Assembly: GCA_937918935.1 (NCBI GenBank)
Contig: CAKZSI010000044.1
Location: 1 to 64,000, forward strand
Direction of reading: 5' to 3'
DNA from: an uncultured Chloroflexales bacterium
Lineage (GTDB): Bacteria > Chloroflexota > Chloroflexia > Chloroflexales > Chloroflexaceae
DNA: 64,000 nucleotides
In this document: piece by piece, positions 9,235 through 18,330 of the stretch
Layout of the letters: each line of letters opens with the position of its first letter
Position numbering within the stretch: position 1 is the stretch's first letter
The notes under the pieces: generated by a model
What the model was told of the DNA's origin: nothing
The model's database searches: none
The model's input: only the letters and a program-made list of their open reading frames with translations
Position numbers and translations under genes: made by a program

Positions 9235-9575
9235 AAGCTCCAGGGTGAACACAGGCTTTGCACGGCATGGTGTGCCATAGTGAGTGTACCTGATCCACGC
9301 GGCGTAGGTCAGGGCATTCCTACCCGAAGGGTTTTTAGAATAGGAAGAACCCTCCTGTCAGGGGAGGGTCCGGGAGGGCGCAGCTTTGCGAGGAACATCT
9401 ATGATCCGGGTAGCGTGCGGCGCAGCCGCCTGGGCGCCTGGCCTGGGGTGAGAACGATCTCTCAGGTGCGGCAATCGCGGTGAAGGACTGTTGATTGGTA
9501 TGTCGTGTTGCCACACCTGACGGGTTGAGATGTGGCACTGATACAGGACGTTGCATCAGCCTTGCCTGGCGCGTT
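9235..9575. other. Non-coding gap
   Basis: 341 bases between two leftward genes. Contains a weak module A repeat near 9355-9392 (AACCCTCCTGTCAGGGGAGGG and GGGAGGGCGCAG). No gene or clear promoter recognised. Confidence 0.5.
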
Positions 9576-10814
9576 TCAGGAAGCCTGATGCACCAGACGC
9601 GCCTCGCTGCTGCTGGTGATGGCGCCGACCTGGCCAACCTCGGCGACGATGTCGCGCAGGCGGGGGCCGAGCACCCGCTCCCAGTCGAGGTGTCGCTCGG
9701 CGAACGTGCGTCCGTTGGCGCCGATCCGCCGTACCAGCCCCGGGTCGTTCAGAGCGCGAATGATCTGGTGGGCCATCTCTTCGGCATTGTGCGCCAGCAG
9801 GACGTTCTCTTCGTGGCGCAGCGGTAACCCGCGAATACCCGCGGGCAGCGATACCAGGCAGCGCCCCATCGCCAGGGCCTCGGAAACCTTCATCTTCGTC
9901 CCCGATGCATCCTCGTAGGGGCTGACGAAAATGGCGCTCTGGCGGTACACCGGACGGATGTCCGGGACGCGCCCGGTAAACTCGACCCCGGGAACGTCGG
10001 CGAATTCCTGGCGTGTCTCCTCGCTGAAGGCCCCGCCCAGAATAAAGCGTACATCGGGAACGGCGCTCCGCACCCGCCGGTATACCTGGTGCATAAAGAA
10101 GCGCAGGGCCTTCAGATTGCGCACATCGGAGGTGCCGGTGAAGAGTATCGTTCGCCCGGGATCAATTGACCAGTCAGGGGCGAAATACTCGCAATCCAGG
10201 CCATTCATCAGCACATCAACCTTCGCGGTCGGGCTGATCGCCAGGGTGAGCTGGCGGTCCTCTTCGCATACCGAGAGGATGCGCCCGAAGCGGGGATAGA
10301 CCCGGCGACAGAAGCGGTAGGTCTGGTTGCGATTGACCCGCGCCACCAGGCGTAGCAGCGGGTTGCTGAACTGCCGGGCATGCACGTCCCAGTAGTGCAC
10401 GTCGGCGTCCCACTGGTCAAGCACCCAGCGCGGTCCCGGCGCCTCAAGGATCGGCGCCGTCCACAGGCTCAGCGCGGCTACTACCCGGTCGCCTGGCTTC
10501 GGGCGCAGCGCTCGCAGTTGGGGGGTAGCGGCAAAGGAGTGTTCGGCCATGGCCGCATGGTATGACAGCCCGCGGGTGAGGGACCGCCGGGCGATCGCCA
10601 GTTGATCACGCAGGGTCGTGTCCCGGCGCGGGATCTGGTGGATCATCCGGGCGTAGGTTTGAACTTCCGCCAGTTGTTCAGCGGTCAACGGGTTACGCTG
10701 CATCAGGTAGAGGTCGATCGGGAAGCCGCGCGCCAGTTCTTTCAACAGGTAGTAGCCGCGTTGCGTCCCGCCGGTGAAGTTCAGTTCGAGCACAAAGAGC
10801 TTGAGGGGTTTCAT
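9576..10814 (-). CDS. GT4-type glycosyltransferase
   Basis: A 412-aa GT-B glycosyltransferase. The N-terminus (KLFVLELNFTGGTQRGYYL) keeps a glycine-rich acceptor loop. The C-terminal lobe shows LFTGTSDVRNLKAL (donor-site start), GVEFTGRVPDIRPVYRQS and the E-x7-E-like SGTKMKVSEALAMG. This arrangement resembles the PslF/stp2-like surface-polysaccharide glycosyltransferases whose donor site is preceded by a FTG-x-M-x-x-x-P/N-like segment. Acceptor and donor are unknown. ATG at 10814 follows GGGAG at good spacing. Isolated gene; the nearest upstream gene is 367 bases away. Confidence 0.82.
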   Translation of the reverse strand: MKPLKLFVLELNFTGGTQRGYYLLKELARGFPIDLYLMQRNPLTAEQLAEVQTYARMIHQIPRRDTTLRDQLAIARRSLTRGLSYHAAMAEHSFAATPQLRALRPKPGDRVVAALSLWTAPILEAPGPRWVLDQWDADVHYWDVHARQFSNPLLRLVARVNRNQTYRFCRRVYPRFGRILSVCEEDRQLTLAISPTAKVDVLMNGLDCEYFAPDWSIDPGRTILFTGTSDVRNLKALRFFMHQVYRRVRSAVPDVRFILGGAFSEETRQEFADVPGVEFTGRVPDIRPVYRQSAIFVSPYEDASGTKMKVSEALAMGRCLVSLPAGIRGLPLRHEENVLLAHNAEEMAHQIIRALNDPGLVRRIGANGRTFAERHLDWERVLGPRLRDIVAEVGQVGAITSSSEARLVHQAS

Positions 10815-11181
10815 GCCATCTCCCACGAAATTTGTCATTGGCATTTCTGTGTCCTGGTATGAACATGGGCCTCGTATGTCGCGAGGGCGCGGCTCTCCCT
10901 GGAAGTCTCTTTTCCCCCATGTTGCGGCGAAGCTACTACCAGGCGATAGTGGAGATCAGGCCAGGACCTGACGGGCAGGCACATGGGTCATCCCTGTGCA
11001 CGCCGCGGAGTCCAGGCGCCTGCCTGTCGGGTCGCCCATAGGATCTTTTTTCAATTGTCTGGTAGCATCGGCGCCAGTCGCTGCCCTGGCGCGGCGCATT
11101 CTGCGAATATGCTAACAAACGACCGCTGGTAGCGGGTGAGGCAGGAGTGACAAAATCGACAGCCTGATGATGAAACGGGAT
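10815..11181. other. Non-coding gap
   Basis: 367 bases between the GT4 gene and the BTAD regulator. No gene, strong hairpin or consensus promoter could be supported. Confidence 0.5.
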
Positions 11182-12204
11182 TCAGCGGCGTCCGTGGAGA
11201 TCGGCGTAGGTTGTGACCACCACGTCGTGCTGCCCATCCGAGCCGTGATCATCGAGGTCATTTGCCAGCAGGTAACGGCGGTAGGTGTGTTCGAGGAGTC
11301 CGGTCTGTCCAAGCTGGTGGTAGGCTCGCAGAAGCCAGGCTACCACCTCGTCGGCGCTTTCGTCGCTATCGAAGATCTGGCTGCACAGGGCGCCGCACTC
11401 TGCAAAGCGTCCGCCGGTATACATCGCTTCCGCCACGCGCTCCGCGGCGATGAGGAAATTGCCCCGGAGATGGTCGCGCCGGCTTTGCGCCCAGAGTGCG
11501 CCGTTGGGCAGATCAATCAGGTAGGGGCCGCCGTAGAGGTGGAGCGCCTGCGCGTACAGGGGCGCGGCGGCTTCCAGCCCTCCGGTTGCCTCGGTGTGGG
11601 TGGCGAGGGCAAAGGTCTGCTCAAAGGCCCGCACATCGCTCCGATAGGCTTCGGGGTTGAGCAGGCAGTGGTTATCGGCGACGATCAGGGCGTGGTCGGC
11701 AAACTCCGGGTCGCGCAGGCTCGCCAGCAGGTCGCGCAGGGTTTGCAGGGTCCGCCCGGTGGTGGCTGCGCGCCTGCTTCCCCAGACCGCCGTTTCGAGA
11801 GCGGCGATGGTGGTTCCTTGCCGGCCACAGTGTAGCAGGTACCCCAGCACTCCCTGGAGCTTCTGCCAGCCCACGCTGCCGTGCTCGCGGCGCACCCAGG
11901 CATCGAGGCGCACCTCCTGATGATCCACAAACAGGCGTAGCCGGCCCAGCGATTCGATGTAAACCCCCGTGAACGGTTCGGTGTGGATGGGCGCATCGGT
12001 AAGGAGCGCGATGTGCCGCAGAGCGAGCTGGGCCTGCTGGCGAACAAGAGCGTCGGGCGAGGAAAGGCAGCGGCGCAGCAGGGTCAGGGCGTGGTTGCCG
12101 TAGGCGCCGAGGAGGATGGCGCAGGCGTGCCGCTGAACCGTGATATCGGGGTGGGTCAGCAGGGGGAGGTAGGGCACGGCAGGATTGTAGTCGGGTGGCT
12201 GCAT
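11182..12204 (-). CDS. HEAT-repeat / winged-helix / BTAD transcriptional regulator
   Basis: A 340-aa protein of three parts. Residues about 8-75 form one or two HEAT-like repeats (LLTHPDITVQRHACAILLGA). Residues about 85-185 resemble the SARP winged helix, including ESLGRLRLFVDHQEV and a helix rich in ALETAVWGSRRAATTGR. Residues 190-320 are a bacterial transcriptional activator (BTAD) TPR-like domain ending with AYHQLGQTGLLEHTYRRY. SARP/BTAD proteins activate nearby genes, often in secondary metabolism or stress. The HEAT fusion is less common. It starts 15 bases after the GNAT gene stop and is likely co-transcribed with it. No ligand-binding or ATPase domain is attached. Confidence 0.75.
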   Translation of the reverse strand: MQPPDYNPAVPYLPLLTHPDITVQRHACAILLGAYGNHALTLLRRCLSSPDALVRQQAQLALRHIALLTDAPIHTEPFTGVYIESLGRLRLFVDHQEVRLDAWVRREHGSVGWQKLQGVLGYLLHCGRQGTTIAALETAVWGSRRAATTGRTLQTLRDLLASLRDPEFADHALIVADNHCLLNPEAYRSDVRAFEQTFALATHTEATGGLEAAAPLYAQALHLYGGPYLIDLPNGALWAQSRRDHLRGNFLIAAERVAEAMYTGGRFAECGALCSQIFDSDESADEVVAWLLRAYHQLGQTGLLEHTYRRYLLANDLDDHGSDGQHDVVVTTYADLHGRR

Positions 12205-12219
12205 AGATGGCGGTGGACG

Positions 12220-12819
12220 CTACCAGGACCGTTCGCGGAGCGCTTCGCGGCGCTCCCAGTCGGTGCGAAGAATGGCGTAGAGGTGTGTATCGCGGCGCGT
12301 GCCGGTGGCGTCAACGTTGTCGGAGCGAAAGGCGCCCTCACGGATGAGGCCGTTCTTTTCGGCCACGCGGGCGCTGGCGTGGTTGCGCGTGTCGCACTGC
12401 CAGAACAGCCGTTCCCAGGGCCAGGCGGTAAAGCCCCGGGCCAGGAGCGCCGCCAGGGCGCGGGTGCCCAGGCCGGCCCCGGCACGGGTGGCGCTGATCC
12501 ACATCCCGATTTCGGCGCTGCCTGCCGCCATGGAGCCATTGCGAAGGTGATAGCCCGTGCCGCCCACCAGTTCATCTTCGATCCACAGTCCCGGCACGAA
12601 ATCCTCACCCGGCAGGTAACGCCCGGCGAAGCGCCGGCAGATCGCCTCCGATTCTTCAACGCTCTGTTCGGCCTTCGCCCAGCGCATCCATGGGCGCAGG
12701 TGGTGATAGGAGGCGACCATCGCGCGCTGGAGGGCCAGACCATCACCGGGCCGGTAGGCGCGGATCACCAGGTCGCCGCAGCGATGTTCCAGGGGGGGCA
12801 GAAAAGGCTCTGACGGCAT
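12220..12819 (-). CDS. GNAT N-acetyltransferase (RimJ/RimL-like)
   Basis: A 199-aa GNAT protein. Motif A, the acetyl-CoA pyrophosphate loop, is visible as RAGAGLGTRAL, and the C-terminal N-H-A-S-A-R-V-A-E-K-N-G segment is the RimJ/RimL signature for the motif B region. Such enzymes acetylate N-terminal amines of ribosomal proteins or small molecules; the substrate is not predictable. ATG at 12819 is preferred to an in-frame TTG six codons upstream. It is the first gene of a probable two-gene unit with the BTAD regulator. Confidence 0.85.
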   Translation of the reverse strand: MPSEPFLPPLEHRCGDLVIRAYRPGDGLALQRAMVASYHHLRPWMRWAKAEQSVEESEAICRRFAGRYLPGEDFVPGLWIEDELVGGTGYHLRNGSMAAGSAEIGMWISATRAGAGLGTRALAALLARGFTAWPWERLFWQCDTRNHASARVAEKNGLIREGAFRSDNVDATGTRRDTHLYAILRTDWERREALRERSW

Positions 12820-12897
12820 CGGGCAGGCTCCAGACAATAGCGGCGCCCCCGACGACTTCGGTCGAAGGGGGCGCGCTTCTCATAGGACAAACTTCTG

Positions 12898-12971
12898 CGA
12901 CTCCGAGTGGGCTCGAACCACCAACCTACAGCTCCGGAGGCTGTCGCTCTATCCAATTGAGCTACGGAGTC
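12898..12971 (-). tRNA. tRNA-Arg (anticodon CCG)
   Basis: Cloverleaf read on the minus strand. The acceptor arms are GACTCCG (12971-12965) and CGGAGTC, fully paired, with discriminator G. The D arm is GCTC...GAGC. The anticodon stem ACAGC/GCTGT encloses loop CTCCGGA, anticodon CCG. The T arm contains GGTTCGAGC. CCA is not encoded. It decodes CGG, a common Arg codon in this GC-rich DNA. A near-consensus promoter lies just upstream. Confidence 0.95.
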
Positions 12972-12984
12972 TCATCGCGACTAG

Positions 12985-13013
12985 AGTATAGCGTAGGAGT
13001 TGACGGCTGTCAA
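12985..13013 (-). promoter_or_regulatory. Consensus housekeeping promoter of tRNA-Arg
   Basis: On the minus strand TTGACA (13013-13008), a 17-bp spacer, then TATACT (12990-12985). The predicted transcript begins about 7 bases before the tRNA 5' end. This shows that the host uses a classical sigma-70-type promoter. Confidence 0.88.
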
Positions 13014-13164
13014 CGGCTATGCCGGTGGAAGGCAGGATTGATACGCAGCCCTGCTTCGGACCGTCGAAACCTGTCAGATGCGGCAACGTGGCGCGACAGG
13101 TCTCTGGTGCTCACCGCAATCACCGCTCCTGGCAAGTACGGTGCGCCAGGACTGTGGCGCGGAG

Positions 13165-13356
13165 TCAGTCACCGGAAACACGCTCCGCCAGATCGCCCCG
13201 CGGCCCGGGACGATGCCCACAGGCAACTGGCTTCGCCAGGACGGAAAGGCACTGCAGGCCACGGCGCGCGCGTATCGAGGCCATGAGCGGTATCAGGGCC
13301 ATCCATCCCGCGACCAGGGCCAGGGCGATCTGTGCAAAAGCGATCCAGGTTCCCAT
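13165..13356 (-). CDS. Putative small membrane protein
   Basis: A 63-aa frame from ATG 13356, or 66 aa from GTG 13365, beginning MGTWIAFAQIALALVAGWMA. One hydrophobic helix is followed by a basic tail (SIRARRG) and a low-complexity C-terminus. No family is recognised. Support comes mainly from context: a good minus-strand promoter (13461-13489) and palindromic operator-like sites (13431-13453) point directly at it, with no other gene between it and the tRNA. The ribosome site (AAAGAG) is weak. It could equally be a non-coding RNA region. Confidence 0.4.
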   Translation of the reverse strand: MGTWIAFAQIALALVAGWMALIPLMASIRARRGLQCLSVLAKPVACGHRPGPRGDLAERVSGD

Positions 13357-13408
13357 CTCTTTCACCCCCCGTCACCAGAGGCGCCGCTGACAGTCGGTTG
13401 GAGGAGGC

Positions 13409-13427
13409 GGGGAAACCTGGTTTCCCC
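13409..13427. repeat. Dispersed palindrome, module B (perfect copy)
   Basis: GGGGAAACC-T-GGTTTCCCC, a perfect 9-bp inverted repeat around one base. It lies in the predicted leader upstream of the small membrane ORF. Confidence 0.8.
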
Positions 13428-13430
13428 ACC

Positions 13431-13453
13431 CATGCTTAGCATGTACTCAGTAC
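13431..13453. promoter_or_regulatory. Back-to-back operator-like palindromes
   Basis: CATGCTTAGCATG (13431-13443) and GTACTCAGTAC (13443-13453) are two perfect dyads sharing one base. They cover +1 to about +24 of the predicted minus-strand transcript from the adjacent promoter, a classic position for a repressor site. Confidence 0.55.
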
Positions 13454-13460
13454 TGCCATT

Positions 13461-13489
13461 AGTATAGACGCTGGGGGGCGTTTTGTCTA
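13461..13489 (-). promoter_or_regulatory. Near-consensus promoter upstream of the small membrane ORF
   Basis: On the minus strand TAGACA (13489-13484), a 17-bp spacer and TATACT (13466-13461). Start site predicted near 13454, inside the palindrome pair. Confidence 0.7.
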
Positions 13490-13570
13490 GTCGTTGCCGG
13501 GTGAACTACCAGCGTTCCGCCTGAGGGGAGGATTTTGGGGAGGGCGCAGCTCTCCCCGAATCTCCTCAAC

Positions 13571-14998
13571 TCAGAACCGGCTCCAGAGGTACTGGTTGGT
13601 CACCTCGTGGTGGAACTGCACCTCGGCGCGTTTGATCAGCGTGCCCAGTTTGCGTGGGCAGCGATCAGCGACGGTCTGCTTCAGGTCGGCGTACTTGTCG
13701 CGCACATCCACGCCGAGCAGACTGGCCATCAGGGCGCTCTCACGGAAGCGGGTGATGGCGTCATAAATGTTGTCGGGCAGGTGTTCACCCCCGGCGCGCA
13801 GGTGGCTCGAGGGGGTGTGACCTTCGAGACCGGTGCGGAGCAGGGTGTAGATCGCCAGGTAGGGATTGGCGTCAGGGGCGATGGCGCGCACCTCAACACG
13901 CGCCGAACGGGCGTTGCCGATCGGGATGCGGATCATCGCCCCGCGATCCACCGCCGAGGCCTTGATCTCGTTGGGGGCCTCGAAGTGGGGATCGAGGCGC
14001 CGGTAGGCGTTGACGCTGGAGTTCAACACCAGGCAGAGATCCTGGGCGCTGTGCAGGATGCGGTCAACGAAGCTCCAGGCAAAGGCCGAGAGTTGCTCCT
14101 CGCCCTGCGGGTCGTAGAACAGGTTTTCATCACCGCGGGCCACGGAGAGGTTCGTGTGCATACCATTGCCATTGATGCCCGTCACTGGTTTGGGGAGGAA
14201 GCTGGCGGTCATATCGAGGCGGCTGGCCACCTGCCGACAGATCAACTTGTAGAGCAAAATCTGGTCGGCGGCGACGCTCGCCTCGGTGTAGTTGTAGTTC
14301 ATCTCGAACTGCGAGGGGGCGACCTCGGGGTGATCCTTCTCGTTGGAAAAGCCCATGGCACGCTGTGCCTCCGCGCAGCTATCGATGAAGATGCGCAGCG
14401 GGTCGCCCGGAAGCGAGTGGTAGTACCCGCCGGTGCTGACAAACTTGAACTCACCGGTATCGCGGTAGTGCTGTTCGGCGTTGCGTCCCTGGAATAGAAA
14501 GCCCTCGATCTCATTCGCCACGTTACAGGTCAGCCCTTCGCGCTCGAAGAGGTCGTCGGTGTAGCTTCGCAGGCGGGTGCGCAAATCGGCCTCATAGGGC
14601 GAGCCGTCGTGCGCCCGCACCTCGCCGAAGACCAGCACCTTGCCGGGGCCGAAAATATCGGCGGGCAGCCAGTAGAAGGCCGGCCAGTCAATCGCCAGCC
14701 GCAGATCCGACTCGGATTGCACCGAGAAGCCGCGGATGGACGAGCCGTCGAAGGTCATGTTATCGGCCGACTTGAGCAGAAACTTCTTGTCGTAATCCAG
14801 CATGTGCAGCCGGCCCTCGAGGTCGGCGAAGCAGACGGTCACCGCCTTGATGCGCTTCTCGTCGCTGAGGTAGCGCATCCGTTCTTCGCGAATGGTGTCA
14901 ATCGGGGCGCGGCTCAGGCGCTGCGCCTTTGCCTCCAGGTTGAGTTCTTCCAGTTGATCGTAGGGGATCTCCAGGAAGTCGCGCAGTTGAGTGGACAT
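13571..14998 (-). CDS. glnA: Glutamine synthetase (GlnA family)
   Basis: ATP-dependent ligation of ammonia to glutamate. The 475-aa protein has the N-terminal beta-grasp, NMTFDGSSIRGF, the metal/glutamate site NEIEGFLF, EVAPSQFEMNYNY, the GINGNGMHTNLS loop and NPYLAIYTLLRTG. A tyrosine in DNIYDAI sits where the adenylylated Tyr of type I-beta enzymes occurs, so GlnE-type modification is conceivable but not shown. The start ATG follows GGAAGG and lies 8 bases after the stop of the SH3b protein gene, suggesting co-transcription. Exact subtype (GSI versus a GlnA-like variant) is uncertain because several loops differ from enterobacterial GlnA. Confidence 0.92.
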   Translation of the reverse strand: MSTQLRDFLEIPYDQLEELNLEAKAQRLSRAPIDTIREERMRYLSDEKRIKAVTVCFADLEGRLHMLDYDKKFLLKSADNMTFDGSSIRGFSVQSESDLRLAIDWPAFYWLPADIFGPGKVLVFGEVRAHDGSPYEADLRTRLRSYTDDLFEREGLTCNVANEIEGFLFQGRNAEQHYRDTGEFKFVSTGGYYHSLPGDPLRIFIDSCAEAQRAMGFSNEKDHPEVAPSQFEMNYNYTEASVAADQILLYKLICRQVASRLDMTASFLPKPVTGINGNGMHTNLSVARGDENLFYDPQGEEQLSAFAWSFVDRILHSAQDLCLVLNSSVNAYRRLDPHFEAPNEIKASAVDRGAMIRIPIGNARSARVEVRAIAPDANPYLAIYTLLRTGLEGHTPSSHLRAGGEHLPDNIYDAITRFRESALMASLLGVDVRDKYADLKQTVADRCPRKLGTLIKRAEVQFHHEVTNQYLWSRF

Positions 14999-15006
14999 AC
15001 ACCTTC

Positions 15007-16236
15007 CTATTCTTCTACCGGCACCGCGTTGGCCACTTCGGGCGGAATGCCGAGCAGTTCGGCAGGCGCCCAGCCCGGCACATCGCGCAGGTTCACAATC
15101 GCGTACCAGTCGCCCGCGGCGGTGCGGCGAGTCAGTTCCACTACCTCGCCCTGGTTCACCCGGTCGAGTTCGGTACTGGCGCGATCGGGACGTTCGAACA
15201 CCGGGCCGGTCACGAAGACCGTGACCACGGGGGCCACGGGCACGTTGACCCCCGGCGGGATTTGTAATAGCGTTGCCGAGACCCAGCCGATCTCATCGCG
15301 AACCGTGCGTACCCGGTACCAGGCGGCATTGGGGGTGCGGCTGAGGAGTTGCACCTCCTCGCCGGCGTTGACCCCCGCCACCACGTTGTTGGCCACCACG
15401 ATCGGTTGCCGACGCACGTTGCCGCCGTTGCCTACACTGGCGACCGGACCGGTGGGCAGTTCGGGTGCGGGGGTGGGCGCGGGGGTGGGAGTCGCGGCGG
15501 GGGTGGGGGTGGGCGCGCTGGTAGGCGTTGGCGGCGGTGTGGTGGGAGCTTCGGCCACTGTCTTTTCAAAGAAGGCCTCGGCGATCCCGGCGATGGATGG
15601 CACGCTCAGTTCCAACGGGGCGCTGCTTGTACCATCGGGTCCGCGGGCGATGACCGTGTAGCTGCGACCCTCGGTGGGGGTGGGCGCGCCATCGGCCCGC
15701 TGAACCTGCAACTCGGCCCGATTGTTGCGCACGGTAGCCTGGGCCTGGTCGGGGTTCATCCAGGGAAACGGCGCCCCGTCTTCGAGCAGTTCGGTGGTGA
15801 CAACCGCGCCGTTGGCCAGGCCGGTTGTCTCAATGGTAATACCGATGGTCGGCGGATCAGCGCGAATCACCGCCGCGTCGCGCACGCGCAGGGTGACGGG
15901 CACGGGTGTGGGTGCGACGGCGCTCTCGTTGCCGCCTGGGAGCAGCGTGAGCACCAGCGCGAGCGCCCCGAGCAGCACCAGAATGGGGACCAGGATAACC
16001 AGAATCTTCCCCGCAAGGGAGAGACCCGCGAAACGCTGGGCCATACTGGTCGGTTCTTCATCGATGGGCAGCGAGGTATAGTCGATCGGCTCGCTGACCG
16101 ACGGCTGGCTCGCCGGGGGAGTCTGAGCCTGGCGGGCGCGCCGGGCGAGCAGCACAACCACCACCAGAATGATCAGCACCAGAATGATTAACCCGATGAT
16201 GATCGGCAGATCGAGCTGACTGAGCAGATCTTGCAT
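15007..16236 (-). CDS. Membrane-anchored double SH3b-domain protein
   Basis: A 409-aa protein with two hydrophobic helices (about 11-30 and 77-99). They are followed by an extracytoplasmic beta-rich region (about 105-250), a Pro/Thr/Ala-rich linker of PTP-type repeats (about 255-295), and two bacterial SH3 (SH3b) modules recognisable by EEVQLLSRTPNAAWYRVRT and GEVVELTRRTAAGDWYAIV. SH3b domains usually bind cell-wall peptides. ATG at 16236 is chosen because transmembrane segment 1 starts directly after it; the frame stays open far upstream, but only antisense to metG. It lies immediately upstream of glnA. Function unknown; an envelope sensor or anchor is plausible. Confidence 0.8.
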   Translation of the reverse strand: MQDLLSQLDLPIIIGLIILVLIILVVVVLLARRARQAQTPPASQPSVSEPIDYTSLPIDEEPTSMAQRFAGLSLAGKILVILVPILVLLGALALVLTLLPGGNESAVAPTPVPVTLRVRDAAVIRADPPTIGITIETTGLANGAVVTTELLEDGAPFPWMNPDQAQATVRNNRAELQVQRADGAPTPTEGRSYTVIARGPDGTSSAPLELSVPSIAGIAEAFFEKTVAEAPTTPPPTPTSAPTPTPAATPTPAPTPAPELPTGPVASVGNGGNVRRQPIVVANNVVAGVNAGEEVQLLSRTPNAAWYRVRTVRDEIGWVSATLLQIPPGVNVPVAPVVTVFVTGPVFERPDRASTELDRVNQGEVVELTRRTAAGDWYAIVNLRDVPGWAPAELLGIPPEVANAVPVEE

Positions 16237-16307
16237 AGCAACGCTGTCCTTTATTAGTGACACATCCCCACTATGATATGACAAGGGGGGCCGTTCTGCA
16301 AACATGG

Positions 16308-16313
16308 TATAAT
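16308..16313 (+). promoter_or_regulatory. Extended -10 (TGGTATAAT) of metG
   Basis: Consensus TATAAT with a TG one base upstream. The predicted start is near 16320, giving a roughly 130-nt leader that carries module A and B repeats before the metG start. No good -35 seen. Confidence 0.6.
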
Positions 16314-16362
16314 CGCATGCAGGTACCTGCGCGCTGCGCGCAAACTGCCAGATAAGGTGTTC

Positions 16363-16430
16363 CTGGAAGGGTCGTTCCCTCCCGGACCCTCCCATCAGGC
16401 AGGGGCCTGGGGAAACCGGGTTTCCGCAGG
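16363..16430. repeat. Dispersed repeat, modules A and B joined
   Basis: GGGTCGTTCCCTCCCGGACC followed by AGGCAGGGGCCTGGGGAAACC and GGGTTTCCGCAGG. This is one of the fullest copies in the window, within the metG leader. Confidence 0.7.
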
Positions 16431-16449
16431 CACGACGCGGAGAGGATGT

Positions 16450-18252
16450 ATGCCACAGCATATTCTGGTTGCCGTCGCCTGGCCCTATGCCAACGGGCCG
16501 CGCCATATCGGCCACGTGGCCGGCTTCGGCGTCCCGGCGGATATTTTTGCCCGCTACCACCGCCTGGCGGGCAATCGTGTGCTGATGGTCTCGGGAACCG
16601 ACGAGCATGGCACGCCGATCACCATCGTCGCCGAAAGAGAGGGTCTGACGCCCCGCGAAGTGGCCGATCGCTACAACCGGGTCATCGCCGATGATCTGCA
16701 CAACCTGGGTCTGAGCTACGATCTGTTTACGCGCACCACCACGCTCAATCACTACCAGGTCACGCAGGACGTGTTCAGGACCCTGTTCAGCAAAGGCTAC
16801 ATTCTGCGCCAGGAGACGCTGGGGGCCTTCTCGGCCACGACCGGTCGCACCCTGCCCGACCGCTACATCGAGGGCACATGCCCTATCTGCGGGTACACCG
16901 AGGCGCGTGGCGATCAGTGTGATAACTGTGGCAGCCAGCTTGATCCGACCGACCTGATCAATCCCCGTTCCAAGATCGACGGCAGCCCCCCGGTGTTCAA
17001 GACTACTGAACACTTCTTTCTGGACCTGCCCGCATTTGCCGATCGCCTGCAGCAGTGGATCGCGAAACAGGAGCACTGGCGGCCCAATGTCCGCAGCTTC
17101 TCGCTCAATTTTATCAAGGATCTGAAGCCACGGCCGATCACTCGCGATCTGGACTGGGGAGTGCCCATTCCGCTGCCGGAGTACGAGCACCGTGACGACA
17201 AGCGGATCTACGTCTGGTTCGACGCAGTGATTGGCTACCTCTCGGCCAGTATCGAGTGGGCCCACAACCGCGGCACGCCCGATGCCTGGCGCGACTGGTG
17301 GCAGAACCGCTACGCGCGCCACTTCTACTTCATGGGCAAGGATAACATCGTTTTTCACACGATTATCTGGCCCGCCCAGTTGATGGGGGTGTCCAGCGAC
17401 GGGTACTATGCGGGCAGCGCCGCAGGGGCCTTCGCCGAGGTGTCGTTGCAGTTGCCCTACAACGTCGTCAGCAGCGAGTTTCTGACGATGGAAGGTAAGA
17501 AGTTTTCGAGCAGTCGCGGCGTGGTGATCTATGTGAAAGACTTCTTGAGCCGCTACGATGCTGACGCGCTGCGCTACTACCTTACCATCGCCGGCCCCGA
17601 GAACCAGGACACCGATTTTACCTGGGCCGAGTTTGTGCGCCGCAACAACGACGAACTGGTGGCTACCTGGGGCAACCTGGTGAACCGCACCCTCACGAAT
17701 GTGCACCGCACCTTCGGGGCGGTGCCGCGACCCGGGGCTCTGCAAGAGGGCGATCAGCGCCTGCTCGATGAAGTCGAGGGCGGTTTCGCCGGCATTGGCG
17801 CAATGATCGAAGATGTGCGCTTCAAGGCCGCGCTGACGGAAGCCATGCGCCTGGCGGCCCAGGTCAATACCTATTTGAGCGAGCAAGAGCCCTGGAAGGT
17901 GATCAAGGACGATCCGGAGCGTGCCGCGACGATCTGGTACGTGGCCCTGCGCTGCGTGAACAGTTTGAAGATCATGTTTACGCCCTTTTTGCCCTTCAGC
18001 AGCCAGCGCCTGCACGAGTACCTGGGGTTTGATGGGTACATCGCCGGGCCGCTGGAGTTCAAAGAGTACACCGAAGATGATGGGCGTAGCCATCGCGTGT
18101 TGACGGGCAACTATGGCTGTTGGATCGGCCGGTGGGAACCGCCGCGTCTGCCTGTTGGCCAGACCCTGCGCCAGCCAGAGCCCCTGTTTAAGAAACTCGA
18201 TGAGAAGATCGTCGAAGAAGAACTCGAACGCATGCGCGCAGGATTGAAATAG
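16450..18252 (+). CDS. metG: Methionyl-tRNA synthetase
   Basis: Charges tRNA-Met. The 600-aa class I synthetase shows the HIGH motif as PRHIGHV, a single-knuckle zinc site (CPICGY and CDNCGS), and the KMSKS loop as KKFSSSRG. The helical anticodon-binding domain follows (residues about 395-560). There is no C-terminal tRNA-binding EMAP domain. ATG at 16450 is preceded by GGAGAGGATGT. The gene is followed by a hairpin terminator and stands alone, divergent from the SH3b-glnA pair. Confidence 0.95.
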   Translation: MPQHILVAVAWPYANGPRHIGHVAGFGVPADIFARYHRLAGNRVLMVSGTDEHGTPITIVAEREGLTPREVADRYNRVIADDLHNLGLSYDLFTRTTTLNHYQVTQDVFRTLFSKGYILRQETLGAFSATTGRTLPDRYIEGTCPICGYTEARGDQCDNCGSQLDPTDLINPRSKIDGSPPVFKTTEHFFLDLPAFADRLQQWIAKQEHWRPNVRSFSLNFIKDLKPRPITRDLDWGVPIPLPEYEHRDDKRIYVWFDAVIGYLSASIEWAHNRGTPDAWRDWWQNRYARHFYFMGKDNIVFHTIIWPAQLMGVSSDGYYAGSAAGAFAEVSLQLPYNVVSSEFLTMEGKKFSSSRGVVIYVKDFLSRYDADALRYYLTIAGPENQDTDFTWAEFVRRNNDELVATWGNLVNRTLTNVHRTFGAVPRPGALQEGDQRLLDEVEGGFAGIGAMIEDVRFKAALTEAMRLAAQVNTYLSEQEPWKVIKDDPERAATIWYVALRCVNSLKIMFTPFLPFSSQRLHEYLGFDGYIAGPLEFKEYTEDDGRSHRVLTGNYGCWIGRWEPPRLPVGQTLRQPEPLFKKLDEKIVEEELERMRAGLK

Positions 18253-18288
18253 GGCCCGCTGCCGTATCGTGCCGTATCCACAGGGGGT

Positions 18289-18330
18289 AGTAGAGGGGAA
18301 ATTCGCCTTCTCCTCTACTGCTCCCTTTTC
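18289..18330 (+). terminator. Terminator of metG
   Basis: AGTAGAGGGGAA (18289-18300) pairs with TTCTCCTCTACT (18308-18319) with one G-T wobble, followed by CTCCCTTTTC. Located 37 bases after the metG stop. Confidence 0.75.

Noticed and set aside
13443-13453. LexA-like site (GTAC-N-GTAC)
   Set aside because: Spacing of the half-sites is one base shorter than in the cyanobacterial/Gram-positive boxes I know, so no regulator was named.
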